The position numbers and the translations under genes were made by a program. Positions 1 to 5,030 of a DNA stretch of 5,030 bases are shown piece after piece. The stretch's first letter is position 1. Each line of letters starts with the position of its first letter. Where the stretch lies: positions 1-5,030 of the forward strand of contig JAUWXH010000199.1 of assembly GCA_030616465.1 (NCBI GenBank), given 5' to 3'. The notes under the pieces are model-generated. The model did not search any database and had not been told where the DNA came from. It worked only from the letters and a program-made list of their open reading frames with translations. The DNA is from Planctomycetota bacterium (GTDB taxonomy: Bacteria > Planctomycetota > Phycisphaerae > UBA1845 > Fen-1342).

Positions 1-539
1 GCGGCGTCGCCGAGGGTACGAAGATGACGTTGGCCGCGGTGGTACTGGTGGGCGGGATGGGCGGGGCAGCGGGCGGCGGGATCAAATGGCCGCTGCTGAT
101 GGCAGTCCTGGCCGGCGGCGTGAGCGCTCTGGGGCGCGCCGGCCGCAACACGCCGGAACGCTCGGTCTCCCGGTACACGCTCGCCGGGGCGGCGTGTGTG
201 CTGTCGATGCTCGCGCTGGCGAGCGTGGCGGCGTCGGGGCTGCTGCTGATCGAGAACCACACCGCCTCGCCGTATCAACCGTCGCCGACCTTTGCGGACG
301 CCTTCTTGGACGCGTCATCCGCGGTAGGCGGAGCCAACCTGTCCAGCGGCCTGACGGCAACCGTGACCAGCCCCAACCTGATCACCGGAATGCGCCAGGC
401 GGCTAACCTCTATCAGTACGGCATGTCGTGGCTCATGGCGGCGATGCTGGCCGGGCGGGTGTTGCCCCTGTTCGTGCTTTGCCGGATTGCGGATGCCAGC
501 CGCGCCTCGACTCGCCCGGCTTCGCCGCCGCTGTTGTAG
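1..539 (+). CDS. TrkH/KtrB-family potassium (cation) transporter, C-terminal part, 5' end outside window
   Basis: The reading frame is open from base 3 to the TAG at 537-539 and already encodes a mid-domain stretch at the left edge, so the true start lies upstream; the ATG at 24 is internal. The family forms the membrane pore of Trk/Ktr K+ uptake systems and works with a cytosolic TrkA/KtrA gating subunit, which is not seen here. Visible parts are a pore-loop-like segment (VGGMGGAAGGGIK, about bases 51-90, resembling the GGSxGSTAGGIK region of TrkH), a long hydrophobic helix (about 168-255), the last pore loop with a filter-like SAVGGANLSSG (about 317-350), and a final helix ending in MLAGRVLPLF (about 445-475), close to the family's MLxGRLxxLP ending. 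A short Ser/Arg/Pro-rich tail follows. The usual STAGGIK reads AAGGGIK, a mild deviation. The family call rests on these motifs only; whether it carries K+ or Na+ cannot be told. It lies 45 bases before the neuA-like gene and has no obvious functional link to it. Confidence 0.75.
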   Translation, partial: GVAEGTKMTLAAVVLVGGMGGAAGGGIKWPLLMAVLAGGVSALGRAGRNTPERSVSRYTLAGAACVLSMLALASVAASGLLLIENHTASPYQPSPTFADAFLDASSAVGGANLSSGLTATVTSPNLITGMRQAANLYQYGMSWLMAAMLAGRVLPLFVLCRIADASRASTRPASPPLL

Positions 540-584
540 CGGCGCACGTCAAGCTGGCTCGGAACGCACGCCGATATAGAAGTA

Positions 585-1307
585 ATGTCCATGGACACGC
601 TTGGCATCATTCTCGCCCGGGCGGGCAGCAAGGGCCTGCCCGACAAGTGCGTACGCCCATTGCTGGGGCGGCCGCTGATCGCCTATACGTGTGACCACGT
701 GGCCGCCTGCAAGCGGCTGTGCAGCGTGCTGCTGACGACGGACTCGGAACCCGCCAAGCAAATCGCCCGGGCCCAGGGCGTCGAGATCGTCGATCGGCCG
801 GCCGAGCTGGCCACGGACACGGCGCCGGTAGACGCCGCCGCACGCCACGCGGTCGAGGTCTGGGAAGCGCGGCATGGGCGAAGCGTCGATGCCGTGGTCC
901 TGCTATACGCTAACGTGCCGGTCCGGGCGGAAGGGGTGATCGATCGGGCAATCCAGCTTCTGGAACGAACGGGGGCCGACTCGGTGCGCACGGTCGCGCC
1001 CGTGAGTAAGCAGCACCCGGATTGGCTGCATCGACTCGAAGGCGACCGGATGATTCAGTATCGCCCCAACAGTATTCACCGGCGACAGGACCTCGAACGG
1101 CTCTATTATCACGACGGGGCCGTGGTGGCCGTCACGCGGCAGGCCCTGTTCGACGCGCTCCAGACGCCGGACGACCCCCACGCGTTTTTCGGGCGCGACC
1201 GGCGGGCGCTCGTGCAGCGCTGCGAGGACGCGGTGGACATCGATGAGACCAGCGACCTGCACCTGGCGGAATCAGTGCTACGCGCCCCGGCGGCAGTCCA
1301 GCCGTGA
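585..1307 (+). CDS. neuA: NeuA-like CMP-nonulosonic acid cytidylyltransferase
   Basis: This 240-residue protein has the normal length for an acylneuraminate cytidylyltransferase, a cytosolic enzyme that joins a nonulosonic acid to CTP to give the CMP-sugar donor and pyrophosphate. The N-terminal nucleotide-binding signature is ARAGSKGLPDK (residues 11-21). RRQDL followed by YYHDGAV (166-180) and VDIDETSDL (217-225) match the family's RQD, NGA and DID elements. Two positions deviate: the Asn that normally follows the signature Lys is Cys22, and the usual LLQPTSPLR stretch reads LLYANVPVR (106-114). It may therefore be a divergent subgroup, and Neu5Ac, legionaminate or pseudaminate are all possible substrates. 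ATG 585 is used here; ATG 591 is an alternative, and the only Shine-Dalgarno-like bases (AGAAG, 578-582) are better spaced for 591. The TGA stop overlaps the GTG start of neuB by 4 bases, which suggests translational coupling. Confidence 0.85.
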   Translation: MSMDTLGIILARAGSKGLPDKCVRPLLGRPLIAYTCDHVAACKRLCSVLLTTDSEPAKQIARAQGVEIVDRPAELATDTAPVDAAARHAVEVWEARHGRSVDAVVLLYANVPVRAEGVIDRAIQLLERTGADSVRTVAPVSKQHPDWLHRLEGDRMIQYRPNSIHRRQDLERLYYHDGAVVAVTRQALFDALQTPDDPHAFFGRDRRALVQRCEDAVDIDETSDLHLAESVLRAPAAVQP

Positions 1308-2434
1308 ACATCGCCCCTTCGAAACATCTCATCTCACCCGCCGTCATGATCGGCCACCGCAAGGTCGGTCACGGTGAGCGGACCTACGTGATCGCCGAGG
1401 CGGGCGTAAACCACGACGGGCGTCTGGAAAAAGCGCTGGAATTGGTCGATGTCGCTGCTGCGGCCGGTGCCGACGCCGTCAAGTTCCAGGTCTTTCGCGC
1501 TGCCGAACTGGTGACCGCGGCGGCGGGCGTCGCCGAGTACCAACGAGCCACCGGCGGGCGTGGCCAGCGCGATACGCTCGGCGGCCCCGCTGGTGCGAGA
1601 ATCCCTTCTCGCACCTCCCAGCGCGATATGCTGGCCGGTCTCGAACTGTCGAGGCGCGACTTCGCACAGGTCCACGCACACTGCGTCGAGCGCGGCATCG
1701 AGTTTCTGGCGACGCCGTTCGGCGTGAACGACGTAGACCGGCTGCTGGCGCTAAACGTGCGAGCGATCAAGATCGCTTCCACCGACCTCGATAACGTTCC
1801 ACTGCTGCGCAAGGCCGCCGATACCGGTCTGCCGCTGATCGTCTCGACCGGAGCGTCCACGGCGGAGGAGATCGCAGGGTGCGTCGAACGGCTGCGCACC
1901 TGGGACGCCGGTGATCGGGTGGCACTGCTCCACTGCGTCAGCCGCTACCCGACACCGCTCGAGGCGGCCAACCTGCGGGTGATCGCGGCGCTGCGGGAGA
2001 GATTCGGCGTTCCCTGCGGGTTCAGCGATCACACGACGTCAACGCGGATCGGTGCCTGGGCGGTCGCCGCAGGCGCGTGCCTGCTCGAGAAGCACTTCAC
2101 GCTCGACCGCGACGCGCCCGGGCCGGACCACGGCATGTCGCTCGATGCGGAGGGGTTGACGGCGTATATCTCGGGCGTGCGAGAGGTCGAAGTGGCGCTC
2201 GGGTGCGGAGCCCTGGGGATGACCGAACCGGAAGGCGAGGTACGGGCGGTCGCGCGTAGAAGCGTCGTGGCGGCCCGACCGATTCGCGCGGGCACGGTCC
2301 TCTCGCCGGATTTGCTGACCGTGAAGCGTCCGGCCGGTGGGATCCCGCCAACCGAGCTGGAAGCGTTGGTGGGCCGGCACATCCTGGTGGATGTCGGCGC
2401 GGACACCACCCTGACGCGGGATATGATCCAGTGA
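1304..2434 (+). CDS. neuB: NeuB, N-acetylneuraminate (nonulosonic acid) synthase, with an 18-codon internal insertion
   Basis: NeuB condenses ManNAc, or a related hexose derivative, with phosphoenolpyruvate to give a nine-carbon acid. The N-terminal TIM barrel shows IAEAGVNHDG (residues 30-39), VKFQVF (59-64), LATPFG (135-140), IKIAST (155-160), HCVSRYPTP (210-218), GFSDHT (239-244), EKHFTLDR (262-269) and PDHGMSL (274-280). His210 and His243 correspond to the metal-binding histidines known in meningococcal NeuB. ARRSVVAARPIRAG (317-330) opens the C-terminal antifreeze-like SAF domain, whose Arg reaches the partner's active site in the known dimer. At 376 residues it is longer than the usual 335-350. 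The excess comes partly from residues 88-105, an insertion bordered by QRDTL and QRDML and containing a DNA hairpin, and partly from the N-terminus. GTG 1304 is chosen for its GTGA overlap with the previous stop; ATG 1346 would start right at the conserved N-terminus (MIGHRKVG) and is a real alternative. The stop again overlaps the next gene by GTGA. Confidence 0.93.
   Translation: MNIAPSKHLISPAVMIGHRKVGHGERTYVIAEAGVNHDGRLEKALELVDVAAAAGADAVKFQVFRAAELVTAAAGVAEYQRATGGRGQRDTLGGPAGARIPSRTSQRDMLAGLELSRRDFAQVHAHCVERGIEFLATPFGVNDVDRLLALNVRAIKIASTDLDNVPLLRKAADTGLPLIVSTGASTAEEIAGCVERLRTWDAGDRVALLHCVSRYPTPLEAANLRVIAALRERFGVPCGFSDHTTSTRIGAWAVAAGACLLEKHFTLDRDAPGPDHGMSLDAEGLTAYISGVREVEVALGCGALGMTEPEGEVRAVARRSVVAARPIRAGTVLSPDLLTVKRPAGGIPPTELEALVGRHILVDVGADTTLTRDMIQ
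1564..1632 (+). repeat. 15-bp direct repeat bordering an 18-codon insertion in neuB
   Basis: CCAGCGCGATACGCT (1564-1578) and CCAGCGCGATATGCT (1618-1632) match at 14 of 15 bases and start 54 bases (18 codons) apart. Weaker similarity continues for about 21 more bases (12 matches), so the upstream copy looks like a partial, diverged duplicate of the downstream one; at protein level QRDTLGGPAGAR resembles QRDMLAGLELSR. The downstream copy matches the conserved SQxEML-xLELS stretch of NeuB, so the upstream copy with its following spacer is the likely addition. The reading frame is kept. Confidence 0.75.
1592..1615 (+). repeat. Perfect hairpin inside neuB (palindromic element candidate 1)
   Basis: GGTGCGAGAA (1592-1601) and TTCTCGCACC (1606-1615) form a perfect 10-bp stem with a TCCC loop, followed at once by TCCCA (1616-1620). 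It is translated as GARIPSRT (neuB residues 97-104), inside the apparent insertion. A perfect 10-bp stem with so small a loop is unusual in coding sequence and is not explained by the protein family. It resembles the hairpin at 3041-3063 in layout and in the trailing TCCCA. Confidence 0.8.
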
Positions 2435-3603
2435 AACCGAGCGGGCGGTCTGGTCGCCGACGCCGCATCGCGGTCGTGACGGGCACGCGAGCCGAATACG
2501 GCCTGCTGCGCTCGACACTGGAAGCGATCCGCGCGCACCGCAGGTTGGAACTCCAACTCGTCGTCACCGGGATGCACCTGCTGCGCAAGTTCGGCCATAC
2601 CGTGGACGACATCGTGCGGGACGGGTGGCGCATCGACGCCCGCGTCAAGATGCAGACCGGCTCGGACGGCCCCACGGACCAGCCGGTCGGCCTGTCGCGC
2701 GGCATCGCCGGGATCGCGCGTTTCCTGGAACGTGGCAACGCGGACGTCGTGGTGGTGCTCGGCGACCGGATCGAGGCCATGGCCGGTGCACTGACGGCCG
2801 TGACGACCGGACGCGTCCTCGCGCACATCCACGGCGGCGACGTTGCCCCTGGCGACTTCGACGACTCGTTTCGGCACGGCATCACCAAGCTGGCACACCT
2901 GCACTTTGTGGCGACGCGGAAATCGCTGCGGCGTGTGCTGCGGCTGGGCGAAACGCCGGAGCGCGTCCATCTGGTCGGCGCACCCGGGCTCGATCGGCTG
3001 GGCCAACTCATCACCGCGGTAGACGCGCGCACCGGCAGTAGGGGCAAAGATCATCTTTGCCCTCCCACGGCCCTGGTGGTGCAACACCCCTGCGGCCGGT
3101 CGGTCGCTGTCGAGCGGCGGATAATGGAAGACGTGCTCCGAGCGGTGCGGACGGCCGGCTTGCGGCAGATGATCGTCTACCCCAACAGCGACCGCGGACA
3201 TCGCGGGATCATCCAGGCGATCGAGCGACACGCAAGCGCGAACGGCGACGACGTACAGCCGGTTCGCTCGATGCCGCATGACGATTACCTTCGTACGCTG
3301 CTGCACGCGGACGTATTGGTTGGGAACTCCTCCAGCGGCATCATCGAGGCGCCCTTTGCCGGGACGCCCTCGGTTGACGTGGGCGACCGGCAGGCGGGCC
3401 GCCAGCCGGGCGGGTCCTCCGTAATCCACGCTGAGGAGTCATTCAGCTCGATCCGCGGCGCGCTGCGGCGCGCTCTGAAAAAACGCCCGCGGCTAGGCGG
3501 ACGCAGCGTCTACGGCGACGGTCGTGCCGGCGAGCGAATCGCCCGGCTACTGGCCACGCTCCCGTTGACGCCGACACTGACCCGCAAACGGCTGGCGTTC
3601 TAG
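2431..3603 (+). CDS. neuC: NeuC-like hydrolysing UDP-GlcNAc 2-epimerase
   Basis: This 390-residue protein has the standard length for the hydrolysing UDP-sugar 2-epimerases (GT-B fold, cytosolic) that turn UDP-GlcNAc into ManNAc plus UDP. A homologous branch (LegG) acts on UDP-diacetamido-bacillosamine for legionaminic acid. Visible motifs are VVTGTRAEYGLL (residues 15-26), VVVLGDRIEAMAGA (107-120), HIHGGDVAPG then RHGITKLAHLHF (132-159), VGAPGLD (182-188), VVQHP (216-220), YPNSDRGHRGII (250-261), VGNSSSGIIEAPFAG (297-311) and VDVGDRQAGRQ (315-325). The first acidic residue after HGG is Asp137 where many NeuC proteins have Glu; I believe HGGD occurs in a distinct subgroup. GTG 2431 overlaps the neuB stop (GTGA) and has no good Shine-Dalgarno, so translation is probably coupled. 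The interdomain segment 204-211 is encoded by a hairpin (3041-3063). It is last in the cassette although it acts first in the pathway. Its gene symbol is given by family; the true substrate is undetermined. Confidence 0.88.
   Translation: MKPSGRSGRRRRIAVVTGTRAEYGLLRSTLEAIRAHRRLELQLVVTGMHLLRKFGHTVDDIVRDGWRIDARVKMQTGSDGPTDQPVGLSRGIAGIARFLERGNADVVVVLGDRIEAMAGALTAVTTGRVLAHIHGGDVAPGDFDDSFRHGITKLAHLHFVATRKSLRRVLRLGETPERVHLVGAPGLDRLGQLITAVDARTGSRGKDHLCPPTALVVQHPCGRSVAVERRIMEDVLRAVRTAGLRQMIVYPNSDRGHRGIIQAIERHASANGDDVQPVRSMPHDDYLRTLLHADVLVGNSSSGIIEAPFAGTPSVDVGDRQAGRQPGGSSVIHAEESFSSIRGALRRALKKRPRLGGRSVYGDGRAGERIARLLATLPLTPTLTRKRLAF
3041..3063 (+). repeat. Hairpin inside neuC (palindromic element candidate 2)
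   Basis: GGGCAAAGA (3042-3050) and TCTTTGCCC (3054-3062) form a perfect 9-bp stem with a TCA loop; G3041 and T3063 add a G-T pair. The bases from T3063 read TCCCA, as after the neuB hairpin. The stem is translated as RGKDHLCP (neuC residues 204-211), in the variable segment between VGAPGLD and VVQHP that links the two domains. No direct repeat is evident at its borders. It may be a second copy of the element at 1592-1620, with the stem kept but the arm sequence diverged. Confidence 0.75.
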
Positions 3604-3632
3604 GGGACACGCGGCCGACGGGGATCACTGTA

Positions 3633-3730
3633 GTCATCCTGAGCGAAGTGAAGGATTTCTTGTTGGATTCAGGGGAGTCTCCGCAGCCTGGGGCGAGATT
3701 CTTCGGTCGCTGCGCTCCCTCAGAATGACA
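3633..3730. repeat. Intergenic imperfect inverted repeat (GTCATCCTGAGCGAAG...CTCAGAATGAC type)
   Basis: The left end GTCATCCTGAG (3633-3643) pairs with the right end CTCAGAATGAC (3719-3729) at 10 of 11 bases. Inner blocks GAAGGATTTCT (3650-3660) and CGAGATTCTTC (3694-3704) pair at 8 of 11. The unit of about 97 bases can fold into a long interrupted stem. From general knowledge, palindromic repeats with ends like GTCATYCTGAGCGAAG and CTCAGRATGAC are dispersed between genes in many bacterial phyla. It has no coding capacity. Lying between convergent genes, it might also help end transcription from both sides, but no clear T-tract is seen. Confidence 0.8.
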
Positions 3731-3756
3731 GCGCGCTACACTCTCTCAGAATGACA
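3715..3756 (+). repeat. Duplicated right end of the intergenic repeat
   Basis: CTCCCTCAGAATGACA (3715-3730) recurs as CTCTCTCAGAATGACA (3741-3756) with one mismatch, 26 bases downstream. The second copy lacks the rest of the element and looks like a remnant of a tandem or nested copy. Confidence 0.75.
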
Positions 3757-3767
3757 CTGTGTCGGGC

Positions 3768-3801
3768 AAGCGCGCCGGTTGCGCGTGAAGCGCGACGGTT
3801 G
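3768..3801 (+). repeat. Short tandem repeat, 20-bp period
   Basis: AAGCGCGCCGGTTG (3768-3781) and AAGCGCGACGGTTG (3788-3801) match at 13 of 14 bases with a 20-base period. They lie just past the end of folC, in the gap between the convergent genes. No function is evident; repeat slippage is the simplest origin. Confidence 0.65.
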
Positions 3802-3807
3802 GGGGGA

Positions 3808-5030
3808 TCAGGCCGGGAGCAGGCCGGCGGCCTCCAAACGCTTGGCCAAGCCGACCAGGTGCACCGACCCGGTGATGCATACCAGGTCGTCGCGCGACAC
3901 GCTCTTGCAGGCGATGCGGTAGGCTTCCGGCAGGCCGGGCGCGACCTGGGCCATCTTGGGCGACTTCTCCTGGAAGAGCGTCAGCAGCTCCGCCGGGTCG
4001 GTCGAGCGGGGCGTGCCCGTGCCGGTAAAGATCACCTTGTCCGCCCCGAACCGCAGCTCGCTCAACATCCCGTCGATGTCCTTGTCGGCCGAACAGCCGA
4101 AGATCACCACCATCGAGTCGTAGGGGATGTTCTGACCGATGGCGCGCATCAGGGCGCGGATACTGTCGGCGTTGTGCGCGGCATCCACGAGGGTACGCGG
4201 CTCCTCGCAGATGATCTCCAGTCGGCCGAGGATCTTCACCTTCTCGAGCCCGTCAATCGCATCCTGTTCGGCGATCGACCAGCCGCGCTGGCGCAGGGCG
4301 TCGATGATTCCCAGGGCCACCCCGCAGTTGTAGGCCTGGTGCTCGCCGAGCAGCGGCACGCGCAAGTGGCTGAAGCGGGTTGTGGGCGTGGTTATGCAGA
4401 CGCGCGTGTGCGGGCCGGTGATCCGCGACGATTCGAAGCGATAGCTGAACTCGATATCCTCGGCCACGAACCTGAGGTCGCAGCCAACCTTCTCCGCCGC
4501 GGCGCGCAGCACGTTTTTCACCCCGCGGGACTGCGGGGCGCCGATCACGGGCACGCCGGGCTTGAAGATGCCAGCCTTCTCCTCGGCGATCTGCTCGAGC
4601 GTGCCGCCGAGCTGCGCCACGTGGTCGTAGCTGATGCTGGTGATGCCGCAGACCTCGGGCTTAATGACGTTGGTGGAGTCGAGGCGGCCACCCAGCCCGG
4701 TCTCGATCACGGCAATGTCCACCTTGCGAGCGACAAAGTAAAGGAAGGCGGCAGCGGTCATGAGCTCGAAGAAGGTCGGCGCGTCGCGTCGCAGGCGTTG
4801 GGCCACCGGTGCGACCTTGGCCATGAGCTTGGTGAACTGGCTCTCGGGGACCATTTGGCCATCGACCGTAATCCGCTCTCGGAGGTCAACGATATGTGGG
4901 GAGGTGTACATTCCGGTCCGATAACCGGCGTTCTGGAGCATGGCGGCCAGCATATGGCAGGTCGACCCCTTGCCCTTGGTGCCGGTCACATGGACCGTCT
5001 TGACCTTCTTGTGCGGGTTCCCCAGGCCGG
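3808..5030 (-). CDS. folC: FolC, dihydrofolate synthase / folylpolyglutamate synthase, N-terminus outside window
   Basis: FolC is an ATP-dependent Mur-ligase-type enzyme that adds glutamate to dihydropteroate and/or extends the glutamate tail of folates in the cytosol. The frame is open to the right edge: the residues before the GTG at 4989 read LGNPHKKVKTVHV, the normal lead into the P-loop, so the start lies beyond 5030 and about 50 residues are probably missing. Motifs in order are the P-loop GTKGKGST (4983-4960), YTSPHIVDLRERI, ETGLGGRLDSTN (4704-4669), SYDHVAQLGGT followed by EEKAGIFKPG (about 4632-4555), LGEHQAYN, LGRLEI and LVDAAHN (4191-4171). The P-loop has Lys where the commonest bacterial form is GTNGKGS. 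The visible 406 residues reach the natural C-terminus at the TGA (complement of 3808-3810). It converges on neuC across a 204-base gap and is housekeeping in character. Whether it has one or both activities cannot be told from sequence alone. Confidence 0.95.
   Translation of the reverse strand, partial: GLGNPHKKVKTVHVTGTKGKGSTCHMLAAMLQNAGYRTGMYTSPHIVDLRERITVDGQMVPESQFTKLMAKVAPVAQRLRRDAPTFFELMTAAAFLYFVARKVDIAVIETGLGGRLDSTNVIKPEVCGITSISYDHVAQLGGTLEQIAEEKAGIFKPGVPVIGAPQSRGVKNVLRAAAEKVGCDLRFVAEDIEFSYRFESSRITGPHTRVCITTPTTRFSHLRVPLLGEHQAYNCGVALGIIDALRQRGWSIAEQDAIDGLEKVKILGRLEIICEEPRTLVDAAHNADSIRALMRAIGQNIPYDSMVVIFGCSADKDIDGMLSELRFGADKVIFTGTGTPRSTDPAELLTLFQEKSPKMAQVAPGLPEAYRIACKSVSRDDLVCITGSVHLVGLAKRLEAAGLLPA

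Larger units (their letters stand above)
3604..3807. other. Repeat-filled gap between convergent neuC and folC
   Basis: This 204-base stretch contains no credible gene. It holds the inverted repeat, its duplicated end and the 20-bp tandem repeat; only 3604-3632 is without a recognisable repeat. Since both flanking genes end here, transcription from both sides must stop in or near it, but I see no classical GC stem followed by a run of T. Confidence 0.7.

Noticed and set aside
24..26. ATG at base 24 as a true start of the transporter gene
   Set aside because: The frame is open upstream to the window edge, and the protein here begins in the middle of a TrkH pore domain, so this is an internal Met.
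540..584. Possible promoter or terminator between the transporter gene and neuA
   Set aside because: Only 45 bases, with no convincing -35/-10 pair, stem or T-run. The cassette may be read through from the transporter gene or use a promoter I cannot recognise.
1384..1899. Minus-strand open frame of 171 codons opposite neuB
   Set aside because: Shadow of neuB: low-complexity Ser/Arg/Ala composition, no motif and no ribosome binding site.
2625..3041. Plus-strand open frame of 138 codons within neuC
   Set aside because: Out-of-frame shadow of the epimerase, rich in Arg and Gly with no family likeness.
2029..3429. Long minus-strand open frame (466 codons) opposite neuB and neuC
   Set aside because: It lies wholly antisense to two genes with clear family motifs, its translation is rich in Arg, Pro and Ala without recognisable domains, and long antisense frames are expected at this GC content.
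4521..4538. CCCCGC / GCGGGG hairpin within folC
   Set aside because: The stem is only 6 bp with a 6-nt loop, the encoded peptide fits the ordinary FolC pattern without an insertion, and TCCCA is absent, so it is probably a composition effect.
4987..4989. GTG at 4989 as the start of folC
   Set aside because: The codons upstream read LGNPHKKVKTVH, the conserved FolC lead-in, so the gene continues past the window edge.

Overview
This is a GC-rich bacterial window. It holds five protein genes, two of them cut by the window edges, and one repeat-bearing intergenic gap. No RNA genes, CRISPR arrays, integrases or transposases are visible. High GC, the wording of the FolC P-loop and the HGGD form of the NeuC-like epimerase fit an environmental planctomycete or a relative. 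That placement is an inference with low confidence, because no phylogenetic marker is present.

Layout: (1) 1-539, plus strand: C-terminal part of a TrkH/KtrB-type cation (K+) transporter subunit. (2) 585-3603, plus strand: a compact three-gene nonulosonic (sialic-type) acid cassette in the order neuA-like, neuB, neuC-like. Both internal junctions are 4-base GTGA overlaps, in which the GTG start of the next gene shares bases with the TGA stop of the previous one. (3) 3604-3807: a gap between converging genes, filled mostly with repeats: an imperfect inverted repeat of the GTCATCCTGAGCGAAG...CTCAGAATGAC type, an extra copy of its right end, and a short 20-bp tandem repeat. (4) 3808-5030, minus strand: folC, missing its N-terminus beyond the right edge.

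The cassette encodes a complete route from a UDP-HexNAc to an activated nonulosonic acid. The NeuC-like enzyme releases UDP and epimerises the sugar (UDP-GlcNAc to ManNAc in the classical case). NeuB condenses the product with phosphoenolpyruvate, and the NeuA-like enzyme activates the result with CTP. The transferase that would use the CMP-sugar is not in the window, nor are genes that would separate Neu5Ac from legionaminic or pseudaminic acid, so the exact sugar stays open.

The most unusual signal is a pair of short, near-perfect hairpins inside the coding sequences of neuB (1592-1615) and neuC (3041-3063). Both have stems of about 10 bp, a 3-4 nt loop starting with TC, and are followed directly by TCCCA. 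Both are translated in frame, but in different phases. In neuB the hairpin lies in an apparent 18-codon insertion bordered by a 15-bp direct repeat. They may be two copies of a small palindromic element that enters coding regions, comparable in principle to the Rickettsia palindromic elements. With two diverged copies this remains a hypothesis.
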